Shown: positions 51,223-63,275, counted from the stretch's first letter. The stretch is 64,000 bases of DNA from Terrirhizobium terrae (GCF_030323265.1 NZ_CP104992.1:3323501-3387500); one strand, 5' to 3'. A program made the numbers and translations. Notes: a model not told the origin generated them from the letters alone.

Positions 51223-52701
51223 ATGCAGGTTACCGAAACGCTCGCTGAAGGGCTGAAGCGCGAAATCAAGGTCGTAATCCCGAAGCAGGACATGGAGGCC
51301 GAGCTCAACGTTCGCCTCGCCGACGCCAAGGATAAGGTCCGTATCAACGGCTTCCGCCCCGGCAAGGTGCCGCTCTCGCACCTGAAGAAGACCTACGGCA
51401 AGTCGATCATGGCCGACCTCGTCAACGAAATCGTTCGCGAGCGCCCGACCAAGATCCTTTCCGAGCGCGGCGAAAAGTCGGCGACCCAGCCGTCGATCTC
51501 GATGACTGAGGACGAAGCTGAAGCCGAAAAGATCCTGTCCGCTCAGGCCGACTTCGAGTTCACGCTCTCCTATGAGGTCATCCCGCCGATCGAGCTGAAG
51601 TCGAACGACAAGATCGCGGTCACTCGCGAAGTCGTCGAAATCGCCGACGAAGAAGTCAACGAGCAGATCCTCAAAATCGCTGAAAGCGCTCGTACCTACG
51701 AAACCAAGAAGGGCAAGGCCGCCAACGGCGACCGCGTCACCATGAACTATCTCGGCAAGGTCGACGGCGTAGCCTTCGATGGCGGCGCTGCCGAAGATGC
51801 CGAACTCGTTCTCGGTTCCGGCCAGTTCATCCCAGGCTTCGAAGACCAGCTGGTCGGCGTCAAGGCCGGCGACGAGAAGGTCATCACGGTCACCTTCCCG
51901 GAACAGTATCCGGCTGCAAACCTTGCAGGCAAGGAAGCCACCTTCGACATCACCGTCAAGGAAGTGGCTGCCGCCGCTGACGTCGAGATCAACGACGAAC
52001 TCGCCTCCAAGCTCGGCATCGAATCCGTCGATCGCCTGAAGGAGATCGTTCGCGGTCAGATCGAAGGCCAGTACGGCAACATCACCCGCCAGAAGGTCAA
52101 GCGTCAGATCCTCGACCAGCTCGACGAGATGTACCAGTTCGACACCCCGCAGGGTCTGGTCGACGCCGAGTTCGACAACATCTGGCGCCAGATCAACACC
52201 GATCTGCAGCAGTCGGGCAAGACCTTCGAAGACGAGGACACGACCGAGGAAGAAGCCCGCGCGGAATACCGCAAGCTGGCTGAACGCCGCGTTCGTCTCG
52301 GCCTGGTTCTGTCCGAAATCGGCGAAAAGGCCGGCGTCGAAGTAACCGAGGAAGAACTGCAGCGCGCGCTCTATGCTCAGCTTCAGCAGTTCCCTGGCCA
52401 GCAGAAGGAAATCCTCGACTTCTTCCGCAATACGCCTGGCGCTTCCAACTCGCTGCGCGCCCCGATCTTCGAAGAGAAGGTCATCGACAAGCTTCTCTCC
52501 GAAGTGAAGGTCACCGACAAGACGGTCACCAAGGAAGAGCTGACGGCCGAGGACGAAGACGAAGCCTCCGAAAAGCCGGCCAAGAAGAAGGCCGCTCCGA
52601 AGAAGGCTGCCAAGGCTGAAGCCGCTGAAGGCGAAGAAGCTGCTGCCCCGAAGAAGAAGGCTGCTCCGAAGAAGAAGGCCGCTGAAGACAGCGCCGAATA
52701 A
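51223..52701 (+). CDS. tig: Trigger factor
   Basis: A ribosome-associated chaperone and peptidyl-prolyl isomerase, 492 residues. N-terminal ribosome-binding domain has the FRPGKVP signature (NGFRPGKVPLSHLKK); the FKBP domain spans about residues 165-245 (GDRVTMNYLG ... FIPGFEDQLVG); the helical C-domain ends in a Lys/Ala-rich tail (EKPAKKKAAPKKAAK repeats) typical of rhizobia. AAGG lies upstream of the ATG at 51223. A terminator follows. Confidence 0.96.
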   Translation: MQVTETLAEGLKREIKVVIPKQDMEAELNVRLADAKDKVRINGFRPGKVPLSHLKKTYGKSIMADLVNEIVRERPTKILSERGEKSATQPSISMTEDEAEAEKILSAQADFEFTLSYEVIPPIELKSNDKIAVTREVVEIADEEVNEQILKIAESARTYETKKGKAANGDRVTMNYLGKVDGVAFDGGAAEDAELVLGSGQFIPGFEDQLVGVKAGDEKVITVTFPEQYPAANLAGKEATFDITVKEVAAAADVEINDELASKLGIESVDRLKEIVRGQIEGQYGNITRQKVKRQILDQLDEMYQFDTPQGLVDAEFDNIWRQINTDLQQSGKTFEDEDTTEEEARAEYRKLAERRVRLGLVLSEIGEKAGVEVTEEELQRALYAQLQQFPGQQKEILDFFRNTPGASNSLRAPIFEEKVIDKLLSEVKVTDKTVTKEELTAEDEDEASEKPAKKKAAPKKAAKAEAAEGEEAAAPKKKAAPKKKAAEDSAE

Positions 52702-52723
52702 TCTTCGCAGACATTGAATGACG

Positions 52724-52755
52724 AAAGGCCGGGTCGGAAACGACCCGGCTTTTTC
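52724..52755 (+). terminator. Rho-independent terminator after tig
   Basis: Stem AGGCCGGGTCG-GAAA-CGACCCGGCT (an 11-base stem with a GNRA loop) then TTTTT. Confidence 0.9.
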
Positions 52756-52827
52756 GTTATGTGGTGGCTTGAAGAAAGCCTCGTGGTCCGAATTAATATG
52801 ACTGATAGTCACGATTCCGGGGGCGTC

Positions 52828-53043
52828 ATGGAATTGGTGCATAACGAGCGGACGAAATATCTCGCTGCGGCGCTGGACCGCGCATCGACAGCGTGTCTGG
52901 CTGTTGGAGCGATTGGCCAATCCGCGTCTCTGGTCTCATCTGAACTTGGCTGGATAGTCCTAGCGGCTGTTGCCAGTTGGATTGCTGCGTCTTTGATATT
53001 ACATTGGGCGGGTCGGATCGTACTCGGAGGTCTCAGGCCATGA
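52828..53043 (+). CDS. Small two-helix membrane protein
   Basis: A 71-residue protein: a short cytoplasmic start (MELVHNERTKYLAAALDRAS), then two membrane helices (CLAVGAIGQSASLVSS and WIVLAAVASWIAASLIL). The ATG at 52828 has GGGGGC just upstream; an ATG at 52798 in frame is an alternative. Its TGA overlaps the next ATG (ATGA), so the two are co-translated. No family recognised. Confidence 0.6.
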   Translation: MELVHNERTKYLAAALDRASTACLAVGAIGQSASLVSSELGWIVLAAVASWIAASLILHWAGRIVLGGLRP

Positions 53044-53168
53044 CATCCGCATATTTCTTCTTCTGGTATGTCTTGCCGTGGCTCGTCGGAGCTATCGGCT
53101 TGGTCGTTGCGGTCTATTCTCGTTATATCGAGAAAAAGACACGTCCCAACCGTCATCCCGGCGAGTAG
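53040..53168 (+). CDS. Small single-pass membrane protein
   Basis: A 42-residue protein: FFFWYVLPWLVGAIGLVVAVYS helix and a charged tail (RYIEKKTRPNRHPGE). Overlaps the upstream stop. The paired arrangement suggests a small membrane complex; function unknown. Confidence 0.6.
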   Translation: MTSAYFFFWYVLPWLVGAIGLVVAVYSRYIEKKTRPNRHPGE

Positions 53169-53252
53169 ATCGTTTTCCCTCCGAAACCCCGCGACATTCC
53201 CGCCATGTCATGACATAAGGCAGGCCGAATTCTCCCACGAAGACCGGCAGCC

Positions 53253-54875
<1,623 letters not shown>

Positions 54876-54876
54876 T

Positions 54877-55635
54877 CTACTCGAGCATTTCCGCTAGCGC
54901 TCGATGCAGCGGTGCGTCCGAGATTTGGATCAGCCCGCTGAAGGGCGAATCCATGTCGAGGACGAGATAGATCGAGAAGGCCATCAGAAGCGCGGCGACG
55001 TTGAAGGCGACAAGGACGACGGCATTTTTCGGTGCGCGATAACCAAAGCTTGCGAAGATCATCGCAAGCCATGCGATCAGCATCCCGATAATCGCCGTCG
55101 GGATCGCACCGGACTGCTGCTCGACGATCATCCAGCGGTGCTCTACGATCTGCCGGTATTGCTGCCGCAGATCGCTGAGTTGCGCTGTTTCATCCGCAGT
55201 GGCGCTCTGTACCTCGTTCAGCATGGTCCCGACAGCACTAAGGCGTTCTTCCGCATCCGTGCGCCTGTGTTGGAGTGTGTCGTCTGCGCGGCTGGGGTCC
55301 GTCAGGGCATGTTCGACATAAGTCACAAGAGCACTTCGCACCTCGCCGGTGTCAGACCCGTAGAATTCGAGCGAACGATCGAACAGGATGAGCTGCGTGG
55401 CATAGGTGTGCACGTTCGAGTCGATCGTCTCGAATGTATTTTTCGACGAGTTGAGCATCAGGCCGAAGACGAGAGAGGTCATAACGACGAAAATGTTGGC
55501 GACAAGGCGGACAATGGTGTTCGTTTCGTCGTCCCGATGGGAGGCGCGCAGGCGGGGATAGAGGCTGGCGGACGCGAAGGAAACAGCGCTGAGAAGCGCA
55601 AACGCAATCATGCCGATGACGATTTCCGCGTTCAT
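54877..55635 (-). CDS. DUF4239 membrane protein
   Basis: A 252-residue protein with two N-terminal and two C-terminal membrane helices (about residues 5-25, 45-65, 188-208, 214-234), separated by a helical soluble middle. This is the DUF4239 (bestrophin-like) layout. The start at 55635 gives the family's typical short N-terminus; an upstream ATG at 55755 is unlikely. One base separates it from the convergent ABC-F gene. Confidence 0.8.
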   Translation of the reverse strand: MNAEIVIGMIAFALLSAVSFASASLYPRLRASHRDDETNTIVRLVANIFVVMTSLVFGLMLNSSKNTFETIDSNVHTYATQLILFDRSLEFYGSDTGEVRSALVTYVEHALTDPSRADDTLQHRRTDAEERLSAVGTMLNEVQSATADETAQLSDLRQQYRQIVEHRWMIVEQQSGAIPTAIIGMLIAWLAMIFASFGYRAPKNAVVLVAFNVAALLMAFSIYLVLDMDSPFSGLIQISDAPLHRALAEMLE

Positions 55636-55814
55636 GATTGGCAATCCCTGATCAGCAGCAATGCCAGTGCTTTTGCGTAGCTGAGACCTGACAGCTCCGC
55701 AAGCCGTATCGCAAGTCTCGGTTTCTCCGGGCAGAAAATGCCTTGATCGATCCAATCTCGCCCCTAGCTAGACCCCTCGGAGGCCTTGGGAGGAAAACAG
55801 GGCGATGTCAGAAT

Positions 55815-56300
55815 ATGATATTTCATACGTCGATTTTGCCGGGATTTGCCGGAATAGCGATTTCATGCTTAGCACTGATAGGCTGCACGATCCCGTCGGA
55901 TACGTCGCGGGTGGTTGGCGAGAACTCCACCGTTTCATCCGCGCGAAAGGAGCTGGTTGGCCTCGACGAAGATGATGTGCGCATGTGCGCGGGCTTTCCG
56001 AGCGCCAGCAGCCCCACGGCTGATGGCGGTTCGATATGGGCCTATCGGCGCGACATGCCGCGCGGAAACTGGAATGTCGTCAATCCATCCTTCACGCTGT
56101 TCGGCTCCATTCCCGCCGTCAACACGTCGCGCAGCGGGTCTTCGGGTGGCAATTGCAGTACCCAGTTCAGGTTTGCCGATGGCAAACTGAAGCAGGTCGA
56201 GTTTGCCGGCGACAACAATACCGCAACCGACCTCAATGGCCTATGCGTCAGCATGATCGACAACTGCGTCGTCTATGCCCGGAACCAGAAATCGAAATGA
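55815..56300 (+). CDS. Putative lipoprotein
   Basis: A 161-residue protein with a signal peptide and lipobox ending in Cys24 (CLALIGC). The mature part carries the short motif LVGLDEDDVRMCAGFPS, seen in small alphaproteobacterial lipoproteins of unknown role, and several cysteines. The ribosome site is weak and an upstream ATG at 55743 is in frame. Confidence 0.65.
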   Translation: MIFHTSILPGFAGIAISCLALIGCTIPSDTSRVVGENSTVSSARKELVGLDEDDVRMCAGFPSASSPTADGGSIWAYRRDMPRGNWNVVNPSFTLFGSIPAVNTSRSGSSGGNCSTQFRFADGKLKQVEFAGDNNTATDLNGLCVSMIDNCVVYARNQKSK

Positions 56301-56327
56301 TCGGTGACCAAGAAGCCTGAAACGCAA

Positions 56328-56350
56328 AGAGCCACGCGTGGCGTGGCTCT
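56328..56350. terminator. Bidirectional hairpin between convergent genes
   Basis: AGAGCCACGC-GTG-GCGTGGCTCT, a perfect 10-bp stem between the lipoprotein gene and the glycine-zipper gene. Confidence 0.65.
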
Positions 56351-56374
56351 TGTCCTGTGGCGTTTCTGGTCGTG

Positions 56375-56749
56375 TTACTGGCAGACGCGGATGGATTCCA
56401 TGTGCCAGCCGCCGTCATAGGCATTCGGCACGCGGCGGTCCTCGAACCAGCAACGCGGCGGCGGGGGTGGTGGCGGCTCGACATAGCGCGGGCCGCCATT
56501 GGCAAGCGCGCCGCCGATCAAACCGCCGATGACGCCGGCTGCCAGGCCGCCGGCGATCACGGAACCCTTGTCGCTGTGGTGATGGTGGCGGCGCTCTTCG
56601 CGCCAACGCGGCGGTGGGGGCGGCGGTCCACGACGGTCCCAATGGGGGCGATGGCCATCACGGTACTGCGCCATGGCGCTGCTGGCCGGTGCAAGTACGG
56701 CGCTGACGGCCAGCATGGCCGAGAATGCGGAAAGAGCAAGCTTCTTCAT
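56375..56749 (-). CDS. Secreted His/Pro-rich glycine-zipper protein
   Basis: A 124-residue protein with a signal peptide (ending AMA), a proline-rich segment (GPPPPPPRW), a His4 run, a glycine zipper (GGLAAGVIGGLIGGALANGG) and a C-terminal cysteine pair. Probably a small envelope or outer-membrane protein. Function unknown. Confidence 0.75.
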   Translation of the reverse strand: MKKLALSAFSAMLAVSAVLAPASSAMAQYRDGHRPHWDRRGPPPPPPRWREERRHHHHSDKGSVIAGGLAAGVIGGLIGGALANGGPRYVEPPPPPPPRCWFEDRRVPNAYDGGWHMESIRVCQ

Positions 56750-57037
56750 AGATGGTGTCCCTGGGCGCCAACCTTCGTGGCGCTTCGTTATGCGACAATG
56801 CGCCCGCCTGCCTTAACGAAACTTGAACGATCTTGCTGCTTTGGGGCGATGCTGATCTAGCGGCACGGCAAACAGCTCCGCCGCTTCGCGATTGGTGCCA
56901 ATCGTGAATGGTATGGGTGTCCATCTTGCAAAAATCCTGGCTGTCCTTCAGGCTCTCCCTGTCCAATATCGGACAGGATGAGGATTAGAATCTTCTTATT
57001 CGAGGGGCCGGCGCTGAATTCATGATGAATCGCGGCG

Positions 57038-57673
57038 TTAACCCTGCTGCGCCGCCTGCATTTCTGCCGCCGCCTCGTCATCTTTCTCTGTCGCTCGCTG
57101 ATAGGCGTCACGAAGCGCGAGCCGTCCGAAATACTGTTCGAAGGCCGGGCGCTTCTCGATCGATCCGAATTGCAGTCCCCAGCCGATCTGTGACCCGACA
57201 TAGACGTCGGCAGCTGAGAATTTCTCTCCGGCGATGTAGGAACTTGTTCGGACGGCAAGTTCGAGTCCGTCCATAACATCGGCGTAAGAGCCATAGCCGA
57301 CCATCCTTTCGCGTCCGGCCGGTACTTCGAAACCGAGCGCCCGGTTGCTGACGGCAGCCTCCAGCGGGCCGGCGGCGAAGAACATCCATCTGTAGTAATT
57401 TGCGCGGTCGGCGGCCGGCGGGGCGAGGCCCGCTTCCGGAAACGCGTCGGCTAGATAGGCGCAGATGGCCGCGCATTCCGTTACAACCCGCTTGCCGTGC
57501 ACGACAGTAGGTACCTTGCCCATAGGGTTGAAAGCCTTGTAACTGTCGGATTTCATCGTCGTGCCGAAATGCAGGATTTCCGTCCGGTAGGGCACGCCCA
57601 CCTCTTCCAGCATCCATCGAGCTATACGGCCGCGCGACAGCGGGTTTGTATAGAGTAGGAGATCATCTGCCAT
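57038..57673 (-). CDS. Glutathione S-transferase
   Basis: A 211-residue two-domain GST. N-terminal thioredoxin-like domain has LLLYTNPLSRGRIARWML (catalytic Ser in place of Tyr) and GKVPTVV-type cis-proline (NPMGKVPTVVHGKRV ... TECAAICAYLADAFP); the C-domain has the buried Asp motif FSAADVYVGS. ATG at 57673 chosen from the family start. Confidence 0.9.
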   Translation of the reverse strand: MADDLLLYTNPLSRGRIARWMLEEVGVPYRTEILHFGTTMKSDSYKAFNPMGKVPTVVHGKRVVTECAAICAYLADAFPEAGLAPPAADRANYYRWMFFAAGPLEAAVSNRALGFEVPAGRERMVGYGSYADVMDGLELAVRTSSYIAGEKFSAADVYVGSQIGWGLQFGSIEKRPAFEQYFGRLALRDAYQRATEKDDEAAAEMQAAQQG

Positions 57674-57764
57674 CCATCTTCCTCCTGTGATCGCCTTTGT
57701 TTTGGAGCGCCAGGCGACACATTCAAGATGTCTGGCAAGATGGAAAATGAAACTTTGGTCTCTG

Positions 57765-58221
57765 CTATAGAGGCTTCCTGTACTGGATGAAGCCTGGGGC
57801 AACCGCGACCCGATCATACAGACGGCGCGCTGAGTCGTTCTTCTCCTGTGTCAGCCAGTAGAGGCGGCCGGCATTCTTGTCGCGTGCCAGAAGGGCAACC
57901 TTTTCGATCAGGGCCTCGCCGACGCCGCGACCGCGTTGGCTCAGAATCGACATAGAGATCCTGCAGGTAGCAGGTCGTGTCCGGCAGCCAGGTGGAGCGG
58001 TGGAAGAGCGCATGCACGATGCCGACAAGCTTGCCTTCGTCGAAGGCGCCGAGTGCGTGCATCGGCTCTGCCTCGTCGTGGAAACGCGCCCAGGTGATGT
58101 CGTACTGTTCTTTCGGAAGCTCGGACTCATAGAAGCTGATATAGGCCTCGAACAATGGCTGCCATGCCTCGCGATCGGATGGATCGAGCGGACGGATTTC
58201 AACGGGGCGACGTGCGGACAT
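57765..58221 (-). CDS. GNAT family acetyltransferase (one frame break)
   Basis: About 151 residues. Strands and helices run from IRPLDPSDREAW to DLYVDSE, then after a frame shift near 57940 to the acetyl-CoA loop QRGRGVGEALIEKV and ARRLYDRV. The two halves lie in different frames but form one continuous GNAT domain. Substrate unknown. Confidence 0.85.
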
Positions 58222-58241
58222 GCGGAGCCTCCTGCGCAAAC

Positions 58242-58267
58242 AAAAACGGCGGGGAAATCCCCGCCGC
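58242..58267 (-). terminator. Terminator downstream of icd
   Basis: On the minus strand GCGGCGGGGA/TCCCCGCCG followed by TTTTTG, 25 bases after icd. Confidence 0.85.
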
Positions 58268-58291
58268 AATACTTAGCCGAAAAACGATCGC

Positions 58292-59506
58292 TTAGGCAGC
58301 CATCGCCTTCTTCAGATTTTCATCGATCTTGTCGAGGAAGGCAGTGGTCGAGAGCCACGGCTGATCCGGGCCGATCAGAAGCGCCAGATCCTTCGTCATG
58401 AAGCCGGCTTCGACAGTGTCGATGCAGACCTTTTCGAGCGTCAGGGAGAACTTCGTCAGTTCCGCATTGTCGTCGAGCTTGGCGCGGTGCGCGAGGCCAC
58501 GGGTCCATGCAAAGATCGAGGCGATCGAGTTCGTCGAGGTTGCCTGACCCTTCTGGTGCTGGCGGTAGTGGCGGGTGACCGTGCCGTGTGCGGCTTCGGC
58601 TTCCACCGTCTTGCCATCCGGCGTCATCAGGACCGAAGTCATCAGGCCGAGCGAGCCGAAGCCCTGGGCAACGATATCGGACTGGACGTCGCCGTCGTAG
58701 TTCTTGCACGCCCAGACGTAACCGCCGGACCACTTCAGAGCGGCAGCAACCATGTCGTCGATCAGGCGGTGCTCGTACCAGATCTTGGCAGCTTCGTACT
58801 GTTCCTTGAACTCGGCGTCGAAGACTTCCTGGAACAGGTCCTTGAAGCGGCCGTCATAGGCCTTCAGGATGGTGTTCTTGGTCGACAGGTAGCAGGGAAC
58901 GCCGCGCTGCAGAGCGTAGTTGAACGAGGCGCGGGCGAAATCCTTGATCGAGTCGTCGAGGTTGTACATGGCCATCGCGACGCCTGAGGACGGAGCGTCG
59001 AACACTTCGTGCTCGATTTCCTTGCCATCTTCACCGACGAACTTGATCGACAGCTTGCCCTTGCCCGGGAACTTGAAATCGGTGGCGCGGTACTGGTCAC
59101 CGAAGGCGTGGCGGCCGACGATGATCGGCTTGGTCCAGCCCGGAACGAGGCGCGGCACGTTCTGCATGATGATCGGCTCGCGGAAGATGACGCCGCCGAG
59201 GATGTTGCGGATCGTGCCGTTCGGGCTCTTCCACATCTTCTTCAGCTTGAATTCCTCGACGCGGGCTTCATCCGGCGTAATCGTGGCGCACTTGATACCG
59301 ACGCCATGCTTCTTGATGGCGTTGGCGGCATCGATCGTCACCTGATCGTCGGTGGCATCGCGGTTCTCGACGGAGAGGTCGTAATATTCGATGTCGAGAT
59401 CGAGATAGGGAAGGATCAGCTTGTCCTTGATGAGCTGCCAGATGATGCGGGTCATCTCGTCGCCGTCGAGATCGACGACCGGGTTCGCTACCTTGATCTT
59501 CTGCAT
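58292..59506 (-). CDS. icd: NADP-dependent isocitrate dehydrogenase
   Basis: Oxidative decarboxylation of isocitrate in the TCA cycle; 404 residues, the eukaryote-like homodimeric class II form (MQKIKVANPVVDLDGDEMTR start, SPNGTIRNILGG substrate site, KNYDGDVQSD metal ligands, AEAAHGTVTRHYRQHQ NADP site). Uninterrupted. Confidence 0.96.
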   Translation of the reverse strand: MQKIKVANPVVDLDGDEMTRIIWQLIKDKLILPYLDLDIEYYDLSVENRDATDDQVTIDAANAIKKHGVGIKCATITPDEARVEEFKLKKMWKSPNGTIRNILGGVIFREPIIMQNVPRLVPGWTKPIIVGRHAFGDQYRATDFKFPGKGKLSIKFVGEDGKEIEHEVFDAPSSGVAMAMYNLDDSIKDFARASFNYALQRGVPCYLSTKNTILKAYDGRFKDLFQEVFDAEFKEQYEAAKIWYEHRLIDDMVAAALKWSGGYVWACKNYDGDVQSDIVAQGFGSLGLMTSVLMTPDGKTVEAEAAHGTVTRHYRQHQKGQATSTNSIASIFAWTRGLAHRAKLDDNAELTKFSLTLEKVCIDTVEAGFMTKDLALLIGPDQPWLSTTAFLDKIDENLKKAMAA

Positions 59507-59752
59507 GGACTTCCTCTTGTCGTAAGCGGGCCACATTCGGCCCAAAAATGATCAATACGGGGTGCGCTATAGCACCGCAGCACGGTGGTGCAAAGGCGTG
59601 ACACAGGGATTCCGCCCATTTGCGCGAGATTTCGGGATGCGCTCGAACGACACTGGGATTACAATCAAATTGGCCATTGCCAAATGACGGTTCGGGGGTA
59701 ATGTCCGGCCAACATTCGCCCCACCAATCGCCCTGGAAATCGGATTGCCAAC

Positions 59753-60247
59753 ATGCGCTCGTTGCTGCTCGCGCTCACCCTTTCATTTCTCTCGACGGTC
59801 TCCATGGCGGCAGACGCCATCGACCCCGTCAACGAGGTGATGAAAATCACCGAAGACAACTGGAAGAGCAACGACAGCGACTGGAAGTTCATCTTCGACG
59901 CCGATCCGCTTGCCCGCCTGTTCAGCAAGCGCTTCCAGGCGGCCTATGCGGAAGCCGCAAAGCACCCGGCCTATGAAACGGAAAACAATCAGCCCGGCGA
60001 TCCCTTCGGTTATGATGTAGTCACCGCCTCGCAGGACGGCTGCCCGCTGGAGGAGGTCAAGACTGTTCCGGCCGCGCCGGTTGATGGCAAAACCAGCATC
60101 ACCGTGACGTTCAAGCAGTGGACCTGTGTTGATGACAACGACCTGAAGAACAGCCTTTCGGAAGTGCGTTTCGACGTCATCGATGAGGATGGCAAGCCTG
60201 TCATCGACGACATTCACCGTGTCGCCGATGGCGAAAGCGATTCCTGA
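59753..60247 (+). CDS. Secreted hypothetical protein (DUF3828-like)
   Basis: A 164-residue periplasmic protein with a signal peptide ending SMA. The mature part resembles DUF3828 (YbjP/YqhG) in layout: a helical start (IDPVNEVMKIT), DADPLARLFSKRF, then beta strands ending VIDDIHRV. Two cysteines may form a disulfide. Assignment to DUF3828 is tentative. Confidence 0.65.
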   Translation: MRSLLLALTLSFLSTVSMAADAIDPVNEVMKITEDNWKSNDSDWKFIFDADPLARLFSKRFQAAYAEAAKHPAYETENNQPGDPFGYDVVTASQDGCPLEEVKTVPAAPVDGKTSITVTFKQWTCVDDNDLKNSLSEVRFDVIDEDGKPVIDDIHRVADGESDS

Positions 60248-60332
60248 TCGAGGAAATGCAGTCGATCGCCACGGGAGAGTGATATCGGGCGGCTTTCGGA
60301 TATGCTGGCTCTCTCGTCACCCTTGAGGGCGA

Positions 60333-62377
60333 ATGCCATTGTTTGCTGATAAAAGGCGGATAGCGGTGAGCCACATCTCGGCTCTATTCAATCGCCTCCT
60401 GGCGTCCGATCCCGCCCTGTCGCGGGTCAAGATGGGCGCCCGGGTGACGCTTACCATCCTGGTTTCGATCCTCGTCCTGATCGGAATCCATTCTACGCTG
60501 GTGGCCCTACCGCCGATTTCCTATGCACTCGCGATCGTGCTCTCGATCGAAGGCGGCGTGGCAGTGCGTGACCGGACACCCTCCGAACAGGCCAGGACGC
60601 GGCTGATGGGCTGCGCTGCAAGCCTCTTCTGCATCACGCTTGCTGCGCTGTTGGAAGGCAACCGCATCGTCGCGGATCTTACCTTTTTGGGTGTGATCCT
60701 GGTGGCGAGCCTGGCGCGCGTCTATGGCCAGCGCGGCTTTGCCGTCGGCATGTTCGCCTTCATTTCCTATTTCATCGGCGCCTATCTCAGGCCGTCGCTC
60801 AGCGATCTGCCGCTGGCGGCACTCGGGCCTCTTGTCGCGGTTTCCTTTGGACATCTGATCCGCACCTATCTGTTCCCTGATGACTGGCGCCGGGATCTCG
60901 GCGAAGCGCTTAAGGCGATCCAGCAGAGGGTGGCGGACATCCTGCTGCATCTCTCGGCCTTGCCAGAGACGGGCGCAATGACGGAGCGGGATCGGCTCGA
61001 TCTGCGCCAGAGGAGGAGCAGCTGAAGGATGTCGTGCTGATGGCGGAGGGACTTCTGCCGCGTCCTGCGGAAGGCACGGATGCTTCTGCGGATGCACCGC
61101 TGACGGCGCTGTCGATTGCGCTCTTCGATATCCACCTTGCGGCCGAAAGTGCGATTGTCACCGCTTCGGGTGCGCGGGCATCCCGCAGCCTTGTCAGTGC
61201 CGTGATGCGGGGCGACGTTGCAAAGGCGAATGAGATTGCCGGAATCTATAAAGATCAGGGGCATGACGAGCCGGTAGCGCAAAGCATCAAGGCTCTTCTC
61301 TGGCTGCAGCGCGCCTCGGCGACATTGACGAAGACGGTCAATGAGGGCGCCTTGTCGCGGCTGGAGGCTGATGGCCCGGACGCGTCAAAATCGCCGGCAA
61401 AACCGGATTTCTCCTGGCGCAATCCGTTGGTCCGGGCCGCAGTTCAGATCACCATTGCCTCCGGCATTGCGATGGCCTGCGGCCTGACTTTGTCGCGGGA
61501 ACGCTGGTTCTGGGCCGTACTGACCGCCTTTCTGGTCTTCAACAACACGCGGTCTCGCGGAGATGCTGCGATACGAGGCGTACAGCGCTCCGTGGGAACT
61601 CTTTTCGGCATCGTCATCGGGCTTGGCGCCGCGACCTTGCTGGCCGGGCATACCGCCGCGACCGTCGTTCTCGCCTCGGCCGGGGTGTTCCTGGCCTTCT
61701 ATTTCCTCCAGGTTTCCTACGCGGTGATGAGCTTTTTCGTCACCATCGTGCTTTGTCTCGTGTACGGCCTGATCGGCCAGTTGACGCTGGAAGTGCTGTT
61801 CCTGCGCGTCGAGGAGACCTTGATCGGTGCCGTTGCCGGCATCTTCGTCGCCTTCGTCATTTTTCCTTCCTCGACCAGATCGACCGTCGAACTGGCGCTT
61901 GCACGCTGGTATGACAGTCTCGGGCAATTACTGGATGCCGTGCGGGCAGGCGAGGGGCGCTACAGGCTGATCGAGCTGGCAAGCCGGGTGGATAGCGCCT
62001 ATCGCGATCTGACCGTCGCGGCACGGCCTCTCGGCAGCGCATGGTCGTTGGTCACCCGGCCGGGGCCGATCCGCCAGACCCTGGCGGTCTTCCTCGCCAC
62101 CTCCTACTGGGCGCGCATTCTGGCCCGGGATTTTGCCGATACGGCAAAACCTGCCGATGCCGAACTTCTGCGTGCTATCGATGAGGCGAGGGCGGTCCTC
62201 GACAAGGCGGCGGCGCGAGGCGCCGATTGCTTTTCGACCACGAAGCCGAGGCATGCAGCGACCGGCGCTGCGGCATTGCCCGCCTCTCCGGAAAGCGCCG
62301 CTTTGGGCGCAGATATGGTCGCCAATCTGCTCAATCGTTTATATCCGTCCAATCCGGACGGACCCAGGAACCAATAA
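60333..62377 (+). CDS. FUSC family inner-membrane transporter (one frame break)
   Basis: A large membrane protein of the FUSC/aromatic-acid exporter type, 681 residues restored. Two membrane halves, each with five to six segments (first ending near DLPLAALGPLVAVSF, second SGIAMACGLTLSRERWFWAVLTAFLVF), are joined by a soluble helical region. One base missing near 61012, in a purine-rich CAGAGGAGGAG stretch, interrupts the middle; both halves otherwise read cleanly and neither alone is a complete family member. Likely exports aromatic acids or other small anions. Confidence 0.88.
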
Positions 62378-62439
62378 CCGGCTTGCCGTCGCCGCGTCGG
62401 AGGGCTATTTGCCCGGCAAAAGAACAAGCGGAAGCGAAT

Positions 62440-63275
62440 ATGTCAGGAACAAACAGCGAGCGCGAACTGATCGCCGAAGGCCCGGCCATCATTCTGGTCG
62501 AGCCGCAGCTCGGAGAAAATATCGGGATGGTGGCGCGCGCCATGGCCAATTTCGGCCTGGCCGAGCTTCGCCTCGTCAATCCGCGCGACGGCTGGCCGAG
62601 CGAGAAGGCGCGTTCCGCCGCCTCCAAGGCCGACCATGTCATCGATGGCACCAAGGTCTACGAGACACTGGAAGAAGCGATCAGCGACCTGAATTTCGTC
62701 TATGCGACGACTGCGCGCGAGCGTTACGGTTTCAAGCCGGTTCGCTCTCCCGTCTTCGCGGCCACGACGCTGCGCGAAAAGTTCAAGGCGGGCGAGAAGA
62801 CCGGCATTCTCTTCGGCCGCGAACGCTGGGGCCTCAACAACGAGGAAGTGGCACTCGCCGACGAGATCGTCACCTTCCCCGTCAATCCGGCCTTCGCATC
62901 GCTCAACATCGCCCAGGCCGTGCTTCTGATGTCCTATGACTGGATGAAGTCCGGCATCGACGATCTGGAGGAAACCCGCTTCCAGCCGGTCGAGCAGAAC
63001 CCTTCCACCAAGGAACAGGTGATGGGCATGTTCGAGCATATCGAGGAAGCACTCGATGCGCGCGGCTATTTCCATCCGGCTGAAAAAAGCCCAAAATGAT
63101 CGACAACCTGCGTGCGGTCCTGTCGCGGCGGGCCTTTACCGAGCAGGAGATCAGCGTCTTCCGTGGCGTGATCAACTCGCTTGATCGTTTTCCGCGCAAG
63201 TGGGCAAGGGCGGCGACGCCAAGGCAAAAAGCTGCTGACGCCGGGGAGAGCGCGGGGAATGACGGCGAAGAATGA
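62440..63275 (+). CDS. trmJ: tRNA/rRNA methyltransferase TrmJ family (one frame break)
   Basis: A SPOUT-fold 2'-O-methyltransferase of about 278 residues. SPOUT motifs: VEPQLGENIGMVARAMANFGL, GILFGRERWGLNNEEVALAD and SLNIAQAVLLMSYDW (the deep trefoil knot). One A missing from an A run near 63085 creates an early stop; the restored tail (MIDNLRAVLSRRAFTEQEISVFRG) continues to 63275 and overlaps the murI start. TrmJ modifies position 32 of tRNA; the closest relatives could also act on rRNA. Confidence 0.92.

Noticed and set aside
51088..52920. A 610-codon minus-strand frame
   Set aside because: Antisense to trigger factor, extends across tRNA-adjacent and terminator sequence, no motif.
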